Shown: positions 10,341-18,910 of the stretch, one piece after another
Position numbering within the stretch: position 1 is the stretch's first letter
How the letters are laid out: each line of letters opens with the position of its first letter
Assembly (NCBI GenBank): GCA_001839685.1
Contig: MLAK01001282.1
Location: forward strand, 84,299 to 148,298
From: Tritrichomonas foetus
Taxonomy: Eukaryota > Parabasalia > Tritrichomonadida > Tritrichomonadidae
DNA: 64,000 bases
Direction of reading: 5' to 3'
Made by a program: the position numbers and the translations under genes
Notes under the pieces: generated by a model
The model's input: the letters and a program-made list of their open reading frames with translations, nothing else
Databases searched by the model: none
What the model was told of the DNA's origin: nothing

Positions 10341-11390
10341 ATGTTTGGGTTATTCCTTCTTTTTGCCATAGCTGTTCGTTGCGACGAAACCGACTTGCCA
10401 TTCGATAATGACGATGATGAAATTTTAGATCATGAACAAGACAAGCCAGATCAACAAGACGAAGATCAAGATATCGCTGACGATGAAAAAGATATTCAAC
10501 CAACACCAACGCCTCAACCAGAACGTGTCAGAATTCCGATTTCTCAATTATTTGGAAAACTCGAATTCGGAGTTGTCATTCTCCTCGTCGTTTATGTCGC
10601 ATTTTATATCTCAGGCCAAAAAATTTTAAAAACAAAGACCCAAGCAATCTACGAAATCTTTTCTCCACTCATCAGAAAATACTTCGCTGTCATGCCACGC
10701 GATTTCACAATAATGAGTAATAACGAAGTCGCAATCTACTTCAGCGGCCGTACAGGTTACATAGGCGGCATCTGCACAATCAAATATAAGAGATGTTGCG
10801 ACATTCTTGGAATACTTTATTCCATTTTTATGGGCGAGCATCAAACCATCACCTTTGACATTTTATTAGAGCCAAAATATCAGCCATCTGGAATTTTTAC
10901 CATTTCTAAGGATAAACCATACTTTGCTGACGACTTTAAGCTCAAGCAGAAGAACTTACCAAATAAATTACAATGTTTCCACGATCTTGGAAAAGAATCC
11001 CACCAGTTTCTCGAAATTATCACTCCATTCATTAAGAAACATAAAAACTCAGTTGAACTTATCGAAATAAGTGATAACAATAGATTCGAATATGAGAACA
11101 ATGGAAAATTCGTTGTTCACATGGAATTTAGAATTGTTGGCTCCGAAGCAGACTTCATTAATGAAGAATTGATTGATTTTGTCATGAAGGTTTCTGACAA
11201 GTTTGATACAGTTCAATTCCCATTTGAGATTCAATCAGCAAACCAAAGACTCAGAGAAAAACTCATAAAGGAAAGGACACAAGAAAAAGAGGAAGAAAAG
11301 CCAATTTCGAAGGAAGAAGAAGAGAAGCTCGCTAGAAAACGCGAAAAGAGGGAACAAGGGAAGTTCAAACCCAGATTCAAGAGGGCATAA
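10341..11390 (+). CDS. CCDC47: CCDC47/PAT10-family ER membrane protein
   Basis: A 349-aa homologue of CCDC47 (calumin), a subunit of the ER PAT complex that assists multipass membrane protein insertion at the translocon. The sequence shows a signal peptide (MFGLFLLFAIAVRC), an acidic luminal segment (15-55, many Asp/Glu), and a transmembrane helix (about 73-92, FGVVILLVVYVAFYISG). A cytosolic globular domain follows (IYFSGRTGYIGGICTIKYK). The tail is highly charged, Lys/Glu/Arg-rich (285-349), as in other members, where it reaches the ribosome. Length and domain order are as expected for a compact protist version. The start ATG directly precedes the signal peptide. Confidence 0.85.
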   Translation: MFGLFLLFAIAVRCDETDLPFDNDDDEILDHEQDKPDQQDEDQDIADDEKDIQPTPTPQPERVRIPISQLFGKLEFGVVILLVVYVAFYISGQKILKTKTQAIYEIFSPLIRKYFAVMPRDFTIMSNNEVAIYFSGRTGYIGGICTIKYKRCCDILGILYSIFMGEHQTITFDILLEPKYQPSGIFTISKDKPYFADDFKLKQKNLPNKLQCFHDLGKESHQFLEIITPFIKKHKNSVELIEISDNNRFEYENNGKFVVHMEFRIVGSEADFINEELIDFVMKVSDKFDTVQFPFEIQSANQRLREKLIKERTQEKEEEKPISKEEEEKLARKREKREQGKFKPRFKRA

Positions 11391-11957
11391 TACAATAGAA
11401 TTACACTTTATCTTATTATTAAACTATTGGCATATATCCAATTTTTAATGAATGCTTATATTGATGTGAATGTTTATATTGATGTGAATGTTTATATTGA
11501 TGTGAATGTTTATATTGATGTGAATGTTTATATTGATTTATATCAAAAACATTAGTGATCTTGAGTTAAATAAAAAATAGGAAGGAATTTCGCTACAAGC
11601 TCTTTTTCTTAGATGAAGAAACATTAAGCAAAAAATAAATATTTCGTCCAGAAAAGATTATCGAATATTTTCGATTCCAGAATTGCCTATTCTAAAATTA
11701 TCGTACTTGCTGCTGAACTAATTCCTTGGACGAGAAAATTTCATGCTTGATTAAATTAGTCCGATATAATTCCAAAGAAACCGAAAACAAACGATAATCA
11801 AAAAGTTTCGAAATTCAATCACCTATGAATTAATTGAGATCATTCAAATATAATTCAGTCATTAAGATCGATTTCTTAAAGTATTATGTGATTAAGTCTA
11901 TAATATTGGTATTTTTATAATAAAAATTAGTTCTAATATATTTTTTACTTGTCATGA
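11391..11957. other. Intergenic region containing the 18-bp minisatellite
   Basis: Apart from the 18-bp repeat at 11450-11539, no gene or RNA was recognised. Confidence 0.5.
11450..11539. repeat. 18-bp tandem repeat, five copies
   Basis: The unit GAATGTTTATATTGATGT is repeated five times head to tail with almost no change; the first copy has one C and the last ends in TTT. It lies 60 bp downstream of the CCDC47 stop codon. Confidence 0.9.
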
Positions 11958-12191
11958 ATGTTGGAAATTGGCAAAAAAAGAGAACAAATATTCAAAAAAT
12001 TTCTGTTAGCTTACAAATTTCCACTAATTAATAATACCTTCCCATGTCCTAAAATGTTCGATTTTCCTACATATTATGAAGAACATAATGAATATACAAT
12101 TTTTGAAATGCTTTTTTTTCAAAGTGACACACCAAATAGGAATTCAATTTTTGATTTTCAAATTCACCTTAGTAATGAAATTTTGATATGA
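11958..12191 (+). CDS. Hypothetical 77-aa protein or 5' fragment of the next gene
   Basis: The open frame encodes a mixed-composition peptide (KFPLINNTFPCPKMFDFPTYY) that looks more protein-like than random T-rich translation. It ends 41 bp before the IBD-like gene, on the same strand but in a different frame. It could be a separate small gene, or a lost N-terminal part of the neighbour. No family recognised. Confidence 0.3.
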   Translation: MLEIGKKREQIFKKFLLAYKFPLINNTFPCPKMFDFPTYYEEHNEYTIFEMLFFQSDTPNRNSIFDFQIHLSNEILI

Positions 12192-12198
12192 ATTAAAT

Positions 12199-12220
12199 AT
12201 TCATTGAAAATTCAATGAAT
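12199..12220. promoter_or_regulatory. 10-bp palindrome containing TCATT just before the IBD-like gene
   Basis: ATTCATTGAA (12199-12208) and TTCAATGAAT (12211-12220) are perfect inverted repeats around an AA spacer. An overlapping pair AATATTCA (12196-12203) / TGAATATT (12221-12228) is also inverted. Each arm contains an Inr-like TCATT core. The gene's ATG is at 12233. This is a plausible dimeric binding site and possibly a site of autoregulation; that role is inference. Confidence 0.4.
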
Positions 12221-12232
12221 TGAATATTTTTA

Positions 12233-13057
12233 ATGAATCTCCCAACTTTCTCGCACCACACTTCCAAGAGCACCATATTAGATCAACATTTCAACAGAGA
12301 AGATATCATGAACTATAGGTTCCTACAAGACAAATTTGGCAAAGCCAACATATCTGCATTCAAAGTGATCAAGCCACTTGATTTCAAGAGTATTCTCCAT
12401 GATATCTTGCAATATATTGAATATGAAAATAGCAGAATAGATCAAAGAATTTTATTAACAGGAATTTCTTTCACTGAAAAAAAAATATGCGTTGAAAGGC
12501 AGTCTTTAAAAAGATTGGTTCAATGTTCATTCTCTGAAATAAGCAGTGGACTCTCTAAATTAGGATATACAATACTCTCCACATCAAATGAAATCTCCCT
12601 GACAGAATTTCCAAAATCACGAAATAATAGAATAAAAAATGAAATTATTAAAATGGTCCCTATGATCATGGATAATGAAGGTGAAATTAGAAAATGGTCA
12701 ATTTGGACTTTACAAGAAAATTCCAAATTTTCAATTAATCCAACTTTAATTCCAAGAATGTTAAATAAAATCTATCGTGATAAATTCCGCAATACTAGCA
12801 ATAATACTGATATTAAGAATCAAAAAAATAATTCTATTTGTAATTTGGAAAGCCATCTCGAAAACACACAAAATGAAGAAAATATTTTCCAACATGAAAT
12901 AAATCATTTCATTTTAAGTAGCCCACATGCTATAATGGACTATAGTGATTTGGAAAATACAAACGAATCTCTTCCTAAAATGGCAATTGATGATGATTAC
13001 CAATTTTCCCAACTATATGATATTTCTTCTCCGAACTGGAACCCAATGTTATTTTAG
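12233..13057 (+). CDS. Initiator-binding-domain (IBD)-like transcription factor
   Basis: A 274-aa protein resembling the trichomonad initiator-binding domain of IBP39, which binds the Inr element of protein-coding genes. Residues 48-160 carry the recognisable pattern: ILLTGISFTEKKICVERQSL, then SFSEISSGLSKLGYTILS (the winged-helix-like helix-turn region), then EGEIRKWSIWTL. The C-terminal half is Asn- and acid-rich with no clear domain, so the C-domain that contacts RNA polymerase II in IBP39 is not evident. The ATG at 12233 directly follows an unusual palindrome. The family assignment rests on pattern similarity from memory, so it is moderate. Confidence 0.55.
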   Translation: MNLPTFSHHTSKSTILDQHFNREDIMNYRFLQDKFGKANISAFKVIKPLDFKSILHDILQYIEYENSRIDQRILLTGISFTEKKICVERQSLKRLVQCSFSEISSGLSKLGYTILSTSNEISLTEFPKSRNNRIKNEIIKMVPMIMDNEGEIRKWSIWTLQENSKFSINPTLIPRMLNKIYRDKFRNTSNNTDIKNQKNNSICNLESHLENTQNEENIFQHEINHFILSSPHAIMDYSDLENTNESLPKMAIDDDYQFSQLYDISSPNWNPMLF

Positions 13058-13438
13058 ACTATTTTTGTGAGGTATGTAAACAAAACTATGGCTTAAGCAA
13101 ATCCTTACTTTTTCATCTCTGATTATCATTATTTTTTTTACTAAAGTTAAATTGCAATTATCCACTCATTGTGGAAGTCAATTTATAGCTTAATTTAAAC
13201 CATGAATTAATCAACAAACTGATGAATTTATCAATATACATGGATATAAATAATGTATCAAGTTTCGAATAATTGTTCATCCCATTATAAATAAAAATGA
13301 GATAACACTCATTGCTGTAATTGTATTCTAAATGCAACAAAATCATAAAAAGAAAACAATATAAGAAAAACAAATAAAGTGATAAAAATAGCATACTTTA
13401 TTTTTATTCGATGTTTTATTTCAAATAATATGATTTAT
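13058..13438. other. Convergent intergenic region
   Basis: Lies between the 3' ends of the IBD-like gene and the glucosidase II beta gene. AT-rich, nothing recognised. Confidence 0.5.
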
Positions 13439-14794
13439 TTAGACTCCTGCGTCCTTTCGAACTGTTTCAAGTTCTTCAACAGTCATATTGGCAACGCGAG
13501 CAACAAGATCATCTGTGCAGGCTGCTGGAGTTGCAAAAACAGCTTTATATTCACACCTCGAGTTTTCAACAACACCTACAAGCTTATTTTCATCCCAGCA
13601 CGAAAACCTCATTCGTGTTTTCTTTCCACATTGTGTTTCCCAGCAATAGGCACCATTATCATGATAAAATTCGCCATTTTGAATTTCTTTGAACTTTCCA
13701 TGTGAAGAATATGATTCTTTGATTTCGTCAAGGAAAGTATATTTGAAGTTTCCGTTTGAAAATTCTTGATTTGCAAGCATCATCAAAGCTGGTGGAATAT
13801 TTTTATTGATGAATTTTATGAATGGTTCTTTTTGGTTCATTTCATTGTTGAGATCATCGATTTTATCTTGTATTGCAGCCTTGCGTTCTCTCTTTTCGTC
13901 GTATGTTAAACCATTTGGATATGGATTTTCCCCATCATCAATGCAAAAAGAAAAGTTGAATGAATAGAAGAAATCTTTGTCGTTTGTTTGTAAGCAATTT
14001 GTTGGTTCTTCTTTTTCTTCCTCAACTACCTCTTGTGCATTATCTTGAACACTATCTAGAACTTCAGCTTCTGGGCCGCCAACTTTTTCAGCTGCGACTT
14101 GGTCGTTGATAAGTTCTTCTTGTTGTTCTTCACCTTCTTGTTGGGCTGACTCCTCAGCTGGTTCAGGTGTAGGTGTAGGTGTTTGACGTGTCTGTGAATT
14201 TTCAATGTCGCTTTTGGCTTTTTCTAATTTCTCAATTTTGACATTATATTCATCAAATATCTTTTGTCCGTTGATTTGATGCTCTGTTCCTTCTTCAACG
14301 AGTTTGTGGTATTTTTTGTTTCCTTTTGAGAAAGCCTTTTCAACTGACGAAAAAAGAGATAATCTTTTCTTTTCGAGATTGGCGCATGTGTTGAAGCATT
14401 TGGCGCTTGGATTGAAGGCTTCATCGGATCCATCACAGCAATCGCATAGTCCATCTCCGACGCTCCAGCGATGAATGAATGTCGGGACATAATTTTCATT
14501 CTTGCAATAAAATAACGACTCTGAGCTTGCTGGCGTTCCTGGCTCGTCGGATCCATCTGGACAATCGGGGTAATTATCGTTGAATTTCGACATGTCGATT
14601 ATTTTTGTGCCATCGAAGCAGGCAAACGACTTATTTTCCGAATTGATTGCTTTTTCGTATTTTTCTGCTAAAACAGGATCAACACCTATAAATGGTGTTA
14701 TTTCGATAACGGCGGGCTCTGGTTCAGGTGTCGAAAAAAGATTAAAAAAGCAAAGAGCAAAGATCACCATGAATGAATTATTATTTGGCCGCAT
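13439..14794 (-). CDS. PRKCSH: Glucosidase II beta subunit (PRKCSH-like)
   Basis: Regulatory subunit of ER glucosidase II, which trims glucose from N-glycans in the calnexin/UGGT folding cycle. The sequence shows a signal peptide (NSFMVIFALCFFNLF) and an N-terminal Cys-rich part with two LDLa-type Asp clusters (YPDCPDGSDEPG and GDGLCDCCDGSDEA). A charged Glu/Gln-rich middle follows (about 155-255). The C-terminal mannose-6-phosphate-receptor homology (MRH) domain contains YCWETQCGKKTRMRFSCW and SRCEYKAVFATPAAC. The longest frame starts at a GTG; the ATG at 14794 is used here. The protein ends in KDAGV with no HDEL/KDEL-type signal. The stop codon is TAAA. Confidence 0.85.
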   Translation of the reverse strand: MRPNNNSFMVIFALCFFNLFSTPEPEPAVIEITPFIGVDPVLAEKYEKAINSENKSFACFDGTKIIDMSKFNDNYPDCPDGSDEPGTPASSESLFYCKNENYVPTFIHRWSVGDGLCDCCDGSDEAFNPSAKCFNTCANLEKKRLSLFSSVEKAFSKGNKKYHKLVEEGTEHQINGQKIFDEYNVKIEKLEKAKSDIENSQTRQTPTPTPEPAEESAQQEGEEQQEELINDQVAAEKVGGPEAEVLDSVQDNAQEVVEEEKEEPTNCLQTNDKDFFYSFNFSFCIDDGENPYPNGLTYDEKRERKAAIQDKIDDLNNEMNQKEPFIKFINKNIPPALMMLANQEFSNGNFKYTFLDEIKESYSSHGKFKEIQNGEFYHDNGAYCWETQCGKKTRMRFSCWDENKLVGVVENSRCEYKAVFATPAACTDDLVARVANMTVEELETVRKDAGV

Positions 14795-15228
14795 CACTCA
14801 ATTTTGTGCTTTTTCAGAAAATAAGGCTTCCGACCATACAAGCAATTGCGATTTGACAATGAGGATGCTAAATGAAGGATTTACTTTCTTTATCTGTTAG
14901 AGGCAGTTTACATGTTTCATATTGGAGCCTTGAATAAAGTGTGCTCGCCAATACATGACTTCATATTTTCAATGGAATGACGATGAATTATCATTCAATA
15001 ATTATCGCCCTACTGAAATTTTGTATACCTATTTAAATTTGATTTCATATTTCGCCGAATATCTCTCGTTTTCTCTTCATTTATACTTACAAAATCTTAT
15101 TTTATTAATATAGTTTGATAAGGATAATATACACTGAAAATTTTCTGTGAATTCACAAATAAATATTCAATTTATATTTTCATCATTGATGGAACGAATA
15201 AAGTGATGGGGGAATATACTTATGTTTA
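14795..15228. other. Intergenic region
   Basis: An open frame on the plus strand overlaps the 5' end of the glucosidase gene but is a shadow. Nothing else seen. Confidence 0.5.
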
Positions 15229-15522
15229 TTAAATATTATTTTCCGTAATTATTGGCGGCTTTTCACATTTGAACCATGATTTAACATTTGTTGAATTGTC
15301 TTCACGAATAAGACCGTCTTGAGTCGATTCACCAATATCTTCTTTTGCATCATTATCACCACTCTTTCTGATAGCAGTTGTGTCATTGTAATACTCTGCA
15401 AGCGATCGTTTCCAAAGATCAATCGGACTACAATCAGGGAAGGTTATTAAATCGTCGGTATAGATTTCAGTCCTCGCTGGTTTTTTGTTCTTAATGTACT
15501 CGCGGTATTTCCCACTCCACAT
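15229..15522 (-). CDS. Hypothetical 97-aa hydrophilic protein
   Basis: The frame has balanced composition and above-background GC in its first half. The N-terminus (YREYIKNKKPARTEIYTDDL) has a loose resemblance to the Cdc26 N-terminal pattern (basic-P-T-x-x-E-L-x-x-D-D), the small APC/C subunit, but this is too short to be a reliable assignment. The second half is acidic and probably disordered. It is divergent from the VPS9 gene with 236 bp between the ATGs. Confidence 0.5.
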   Translation of the reverse strand: MWSGKYREYIKNKKPARTEIYTDDLITFPDCSPIDLWKRSLAEYYNDTTAIRKSGDNDAKEDIGESTQDGLIREDNSTNVKSWFKCEKPPIITENNI

Positions 15523-15758
15523 TCCCCTTGAGAATTTTTAGGAAGAGCCACATCAAAAATTTGATGTTGTTTTCTTATTAAAGTTAACATGAATATAGTT
15601 AACCGCAATTACTGTTAAAGATCTTACTGGTAAAAAAATATTTTATGAAAAGTTAATTAATAAAATGTTAACCATTCTCAATCATAGATTTTGTTTTATT
15701 GAGATTTTCAACTTTTCTGTGACTTTTTGAAACTTATTTTTTCTCGACAAAACTTTTT

Positions 15759-17066
15759 ATGCTTTCAGATGAGACCGGCGATCAATCAGACATTTCAAAG
15801 AAGTTCGCAGAAGAGTTAAATTCCAAACCAGAATTCAAAGAGTATCTTTCACTCGAAGACCAGAAGCATATGTTGAATCAAGAGCAATATTTAAAAACTC
15901 TTGGCGAATTAACAAACTACTTTCACTTTCAAATTCTCGCAATGCCGCCCCACATGGAGTCTTTTTCGTCACAGCTACTAACCATCGTTTCTCACGATAA
16001 TTTGGTTATCCACCAATTATTGTTCGTCGAGAAGGAAATTTACGACCTCAGCTGCGAAATCCACAAAAGCAATGCCGATAATTTTAACTCGTTTCTCGAA
16101 TTTTTGGCATCCCTCGTCACCAAATATACGATTTTCCCAATCACGATTAACTCCAAAAAAATAATCGCGGATTTTCAAAGCGATCCTTGGAATTTGAAAG
16201 CTTTGAGAGCCCACAGAAAAACCCTATTCGACAGCTCAACACACCAGAGAAAAAGATTGGTTCCGAGCTCGAAACTTTTTCAGAAAATTGTCAGTTTTCT
16301 TGCCCCAAAAATTCCAGGGAAGTCTCTCAATTTTCCGATTCATTGTTATCAAAATATATTTGATGCAACTGTTTCTCAAAATGACTTCATATTTTATTTT
16401 GAAATTCAATCTTTAGTTAATTCTCTTGATAAGTTTGAGCCAAATGAATACATAAACGAACTACTTGAAATATGTGACCGTTTTACTCAATTTTACGAAT
16501 TAAAACAAAAAAGTTCACGGAAAGTTATTTTCATCCTCTTAATTCGTTTCGTGTTTGATGAAGTTTATCCAATGAACCATTATTTTCAAAATGAAGTTTT
16601 TGATATCATCACACCATTATCAAAGTTCACTTTCTTGAAATTACAGCTTCCACTCGATTATTTTCCGCCTGATACGAAGCCTAGGAATACTCCCAGAAAG
16701 ATTCTGAGGGAAGACAAGCACTGGGTTCAAGCAATCAATGCCTTAGAAGAAGCTCAATTTCACACAAATCCAGTCGATATATTGAATTGTTTCTATCGTT
16801 CAATTTTGGCAATTCAACATGCTGCTAATTTTTACTCACATTCGAAAATTGATATTGGATCAATTGAGTTGATATTTAAATTATTTGTGGCTGTTGCATT
16901 GGCATCAGATATTCCAGAATTGAAGAATTTGTCGCATTTTGCAAATGATTTCATTTTGGACGGCTCTCTATCGGAGGAACTCCTCTACACGAGAGCAATT
17001 TTGATTGCAAGTACAAACTACATGATTGACTTGTGTGAAAAAGAGAAAAGAAAATATGATTGTTAA
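15759..17066 (+). CDS. VPS9-domain protein (putative Rab5-type GEF)
   Basis: A 435-aa protein whose C-terminal third fits a VPS9 domain, which exchanges GDP for GTP on Rab5-class GTPases in endosomal traffic. Visible signs are HWVQAINALEEAQFHTNPVDILNC (W, then the L-x-x-A-x-x-H/P-x-D-x-L pattern), IGSIELIFKLFVAVALASDI (the position of the core FxPxL/IYV helix, diverged), and the end GSLSEELLYTRAILIASTNYM (equivalent of GxxxYxxxxxxAAxxFI). The first 280 residues are helical with no assigned domain. The classical catalytic Asp and Tyr are not certain. The stop is TAAA. Confidence 0.55.
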   Translation: MLSDETGDQSDISKKFAEELNSKPEFKEYLSLEDQKHMLNQEQYLKTLGELTNYFHFQILAMPPHMESFSSQLLTIVSHDNLVIHQLLFVEKEIYDLSCEIHKSNADNFNSFLEFLASLVTKYTIFPITINSKKIIADFQSDPWNLKALRAHRKTLFDSSTHQRKRLVPSSKLFQKIVSFLAPKIPGKSLNFPIHCYQNIFDATVSQNDFIFYFEIQSLVNSLDKFEPNEYINELLEICDRFTQFYELKQKSSRKVIFILLIRFVFDEVYPMNHYFQNEVFDIITPLSKFTFLKLQLPLDYFPPDTKPRNTPRKILREDKHWVQAINALEEAQFHTNPVDILNCFYRSILAIQHAANFYSHSKIDIGSIELIFKLFVAVALASDIPELKNLSHFANDFILDGSLSEELLYTRAILIASTNYMIDLCEKEKRKYDC

Positions 17067-17112
17067 ATAAAAAATATATTATTCATGCCATTTGTCAACT
17101 TCTGTTTTCCAT

Positions 17113-17246
17113 CTTCTTTTTAAATTCATTCTTCTTCTTTTAAATTCATTCTTCTTCTTTAAAATTCATTCTTTTTCTTTTGAAATTCATTCTTCTTCTT
17201 TTAAATTCATTCTTCTTCTTTTGAAATTCATTCCTCTTCTTTTGAA
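17113..17246. repeat. About 6.5 copies of a 20-21-bp TCATTCTTCTTCTTT repeat
   Basis: TCATTCT occurs at 17126, 17146, 17166, 17187 and 17207, with TCATTCC at 17228. The spacings are therefore 20, 20, 21, 20 and 21 bp. Each unit is TAAATTCATTCTTCTTCTTT or a one-base variant. The array ends 8 bp before the left end of the mariner element. Confidence 0.85.
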
Positions 17247-17253
17247 GTTACTC

Positions 17254-17287
17254 AAAATATAGGGTGTCCGGAGGCGTGATGTCACTA
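17254..17287 (+). repeat. Left terminal inverted repeat of the mariner element
   Basis: AAAATATAGGGTGTCCGG followed by AGGCGTGATGTCACTA; pairs with 18521-18554. Confidence 0.85.
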
Positions 17288-17461
17288 CCCACATTAGAAG
17301 TGAAATCAATACATTATATTTATAANNAATAAACTATGCAATGTTAACATAAAAATTTTGAAAACAATTTTTTTTTCTCTTGACTGAAAATAGAGATAAA
17401 GAATCTTTTTCATAAAAAAAAGAATAATTTATAAACGTACACGATGCACGTTTATTAAAAA

Positions 17462-18472
17462 ATGATTGATCAACATTCAATCATAACTTTTCTGCAGCTT
17501 GAAGGAAAAAGGGGCAAAGAAATATATGAAGAAATGAAGAGTGTCTTGAAAGAAAAATGTTTGTCTCAAAGACAAATCTACCGAGTCATGGCAGAACTGA
17601 ACAGAAGTCAAAACACACAGCCTGTGAAAAAAGAGAAAAAGTGCCAAAGTTATGATATTCTTGACTGGAAAATTTTAGATGTTTTAACCGAATTTCCACA
17701 TTCATCGTGTCGATATATTGCTAATGTTTTAGGTGAACCAAAATCGACAATTTATGATCGTTTAACATCAAAATTAATGTATAAACATGTGCATCTTCGA
17801 TGGGTGCCACATATTCTAACAGAAAATCAAAAGGCCAATAGAGTTTTATTGGCAAAAAAACTTCTTAAAATTTTGAATGCAGAACAAAAAACTAATTTCA
17901 CCTTTTTAATAACAGGAGATGAGTCTTGGTTTTATTCCAAGACTGATTTCAATACACAATGGATTCCTGAAAACTCAGTAATCCCAACTATTCAAAATCC
18001 AGGGTTTCAGATCACTAAATTTATGGTGACTGTATTTTGGAACCCTCATGGGATAATTCATATTGATGTTTTGCCGCCAAATGAAAAGTTTAATGCTGCA
18101 TATTATATTACAGCCATTATGTCAAAAATTGTTGAGTTTAAAAACTCGAATAATTATAAAAAATTATTTGTTCATTATGACAATGCAAAGCCTCATGTGG
18201 CAAAAATTGTCAAAAAATATATAAATGAAAACTCACTAGAATCAGTTCCACATCCGGCATATTCACCTGATTTGGCGCCTAGCGACTTTTTTTTATTTGG
18301 AACTATTAAAGAAAAAGTTAAAGGAATTGTTTTTGAATCACCAAGCCATTTGATTCAAACAATAGTCCAAATTTTCAATGAAATTCCATCGGAAACTTTG
18401 TTTTCAGTTTTTGCAGAATGGCAAAATAGACTGAAAAAAGTTATTGATGCCAATGGAGACTACATATTTTGA
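17462..18472 (+). CDS. Mariner transposase, intact DD34D
   Basis: A 336-aa full-length cut-and-paste transposase. The N-terminus (about 1-110) contains helix-turn-helix DNA-binding segments (LSQRQIYRVMAEL; SSCRYIANVLGEPKSTIYDRL). The linker motif WVPHILT is at 114-120, matching WVPHEL of mariners. The catalytic triad is D153 (TGDESWFY), D240 (HYDNAKPH) and D275 (YSPDLAPSDFFLFG). The last two are separated by exactly 34 residues, the DD34D spacing of true mariners. No stop or frameshift is present, so the protein may be active. The gene starts 174 bp inside the left inverted repeat and ends 49 bp before the right one. Confidence 0.95.
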   Translation: MIDQHSIITFLQLEGKRGKEIYEEMKSVLKEKCLSQRQIYRVMAELNRSQNTQPVKKEKKCQSYDILDWKILDVLTEFPHSSCRYIANVLGEPKSTIYDRLTSKLMYKHVHLRWVPHILTENQKANRVLLAKKLLKILNAEQKTNFTFLITGDESWFYSKTDFNTQWIPENSVIPTIQNPGFQITKFMVTVFWNPHGIIHIDVLPPNEKFNAAYYITAIMSKIVEFKNSNNYKKLFVHYDNAKPHVAKIVKKYINENSLESVPHPAYSPDLAPSDFFLFGTIKEKVKGIVFESPSHLIQTIVQIFNEIPSETLFSVFAEWQNRLKKVIDANGDYIF

Positions 18473-18520
18473 AATACTTATCAATAAAAAATGACTTATT
18501 AGAAATGACTTTATTATACT

Positions 18521-18554
18521 TAGTGACATCACATTACCGGACACCCTATATTTT
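18521..18554 (-). repeat. Right terminal inverted repeat of the mariner element
   Basis: The reverse complement reads AAAATATAGGGTGTCCGG then TAATGTGATGTCACTA; pairs with 17254-17287. Confidence 0.85.
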
Positions 18555-18764
18555 NNNNNNNNNNNNNNNNNNNNNNNNNNNNNNNNNNNNNNNNNNNNNN
18601 NNNNNNNNNNNNNNNNNNNNNNNNNNNNNNNNNNNNNNNNNNNNNNNNNNNNNNNNNNNNNNNNNNNNNNNNNNNNNNNNNNNNNNNNNNNNNNNNNNNN
18701 NNNNNNNNNNNNNNNNNNNNNNNNNNNNNNNNNNNNNNNNNNNNNNNNNNNNNNNNNNNNNNNN
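18555..18764. other. Assembly gap (210 N)
   Basis: Undetermined bases between the right end of the mariner element and the GTCCA array. The true length may differ from 210. Confidence 1.
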
Positions 18765-18910
18765 TTTTGTCCATAATAGTTAGATTCATGTCCAGTTCAC
18801 TTAGTTTTTGTCCATAATAAATTGGTTCATATCCAGTTCAAATTTACTCTTGTCCATAAATGATTTCAAATGTCCACTTTTAAATTCAAAAAGTAACAAT
18901 TGTCCATAAA
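18765..18910 (-). repeat. GTCCA array (left arm of an inverted pair), truncated by the gap
   Basis: GTCCA starts at 18769, 18790, 18810, 18852, 18872 and 18902, with a variant ATCCA at 18831. The spacings are mostly 20-21 bp. It is the reverse-complement orientation of the TGGAC array at 19531-20098, so the two form an inverted pair. The left end is lost in the gap. Confidence 0.75.

Larger units (their letters stand above)
17254..18554 (+). mobile_element. Mariner (Tc1/mariner) transposon, structurally complete
   Basis: A 1.3-kb element with terminal inverted repeats of about 34 bp. The outer 18 bp AAAATATAGGGTGTCCGG are identical at both ends, and the inner GTGATGTCACTA also matches, with four mismatches between. 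TA dinucleotides at 17258-17259 and 18549-18550 could be the target-site duplication, which would put the true ends four bases further in. A single intact transposase gene lies inside. Two undetermined bases are at 17326-17327, and the assembly gap begins exactly at the right end, as expected for a collapsed multicopy repeat. Confidence 0.9.

Noticed and set aside
11450..11539. CRISPR-like array
   Set aside because: Direct 18-bp units without spacers, in a eukaryotic setting; an ordinary minisatellite.
14580..14900. 106-codon plus-strand frame at the 5' end of the glucosidase II beta gene
   Set aside because: Antisense to the signal peptide and Cys-rich region; its extra-genic tail is hydrophobic and random-looking.
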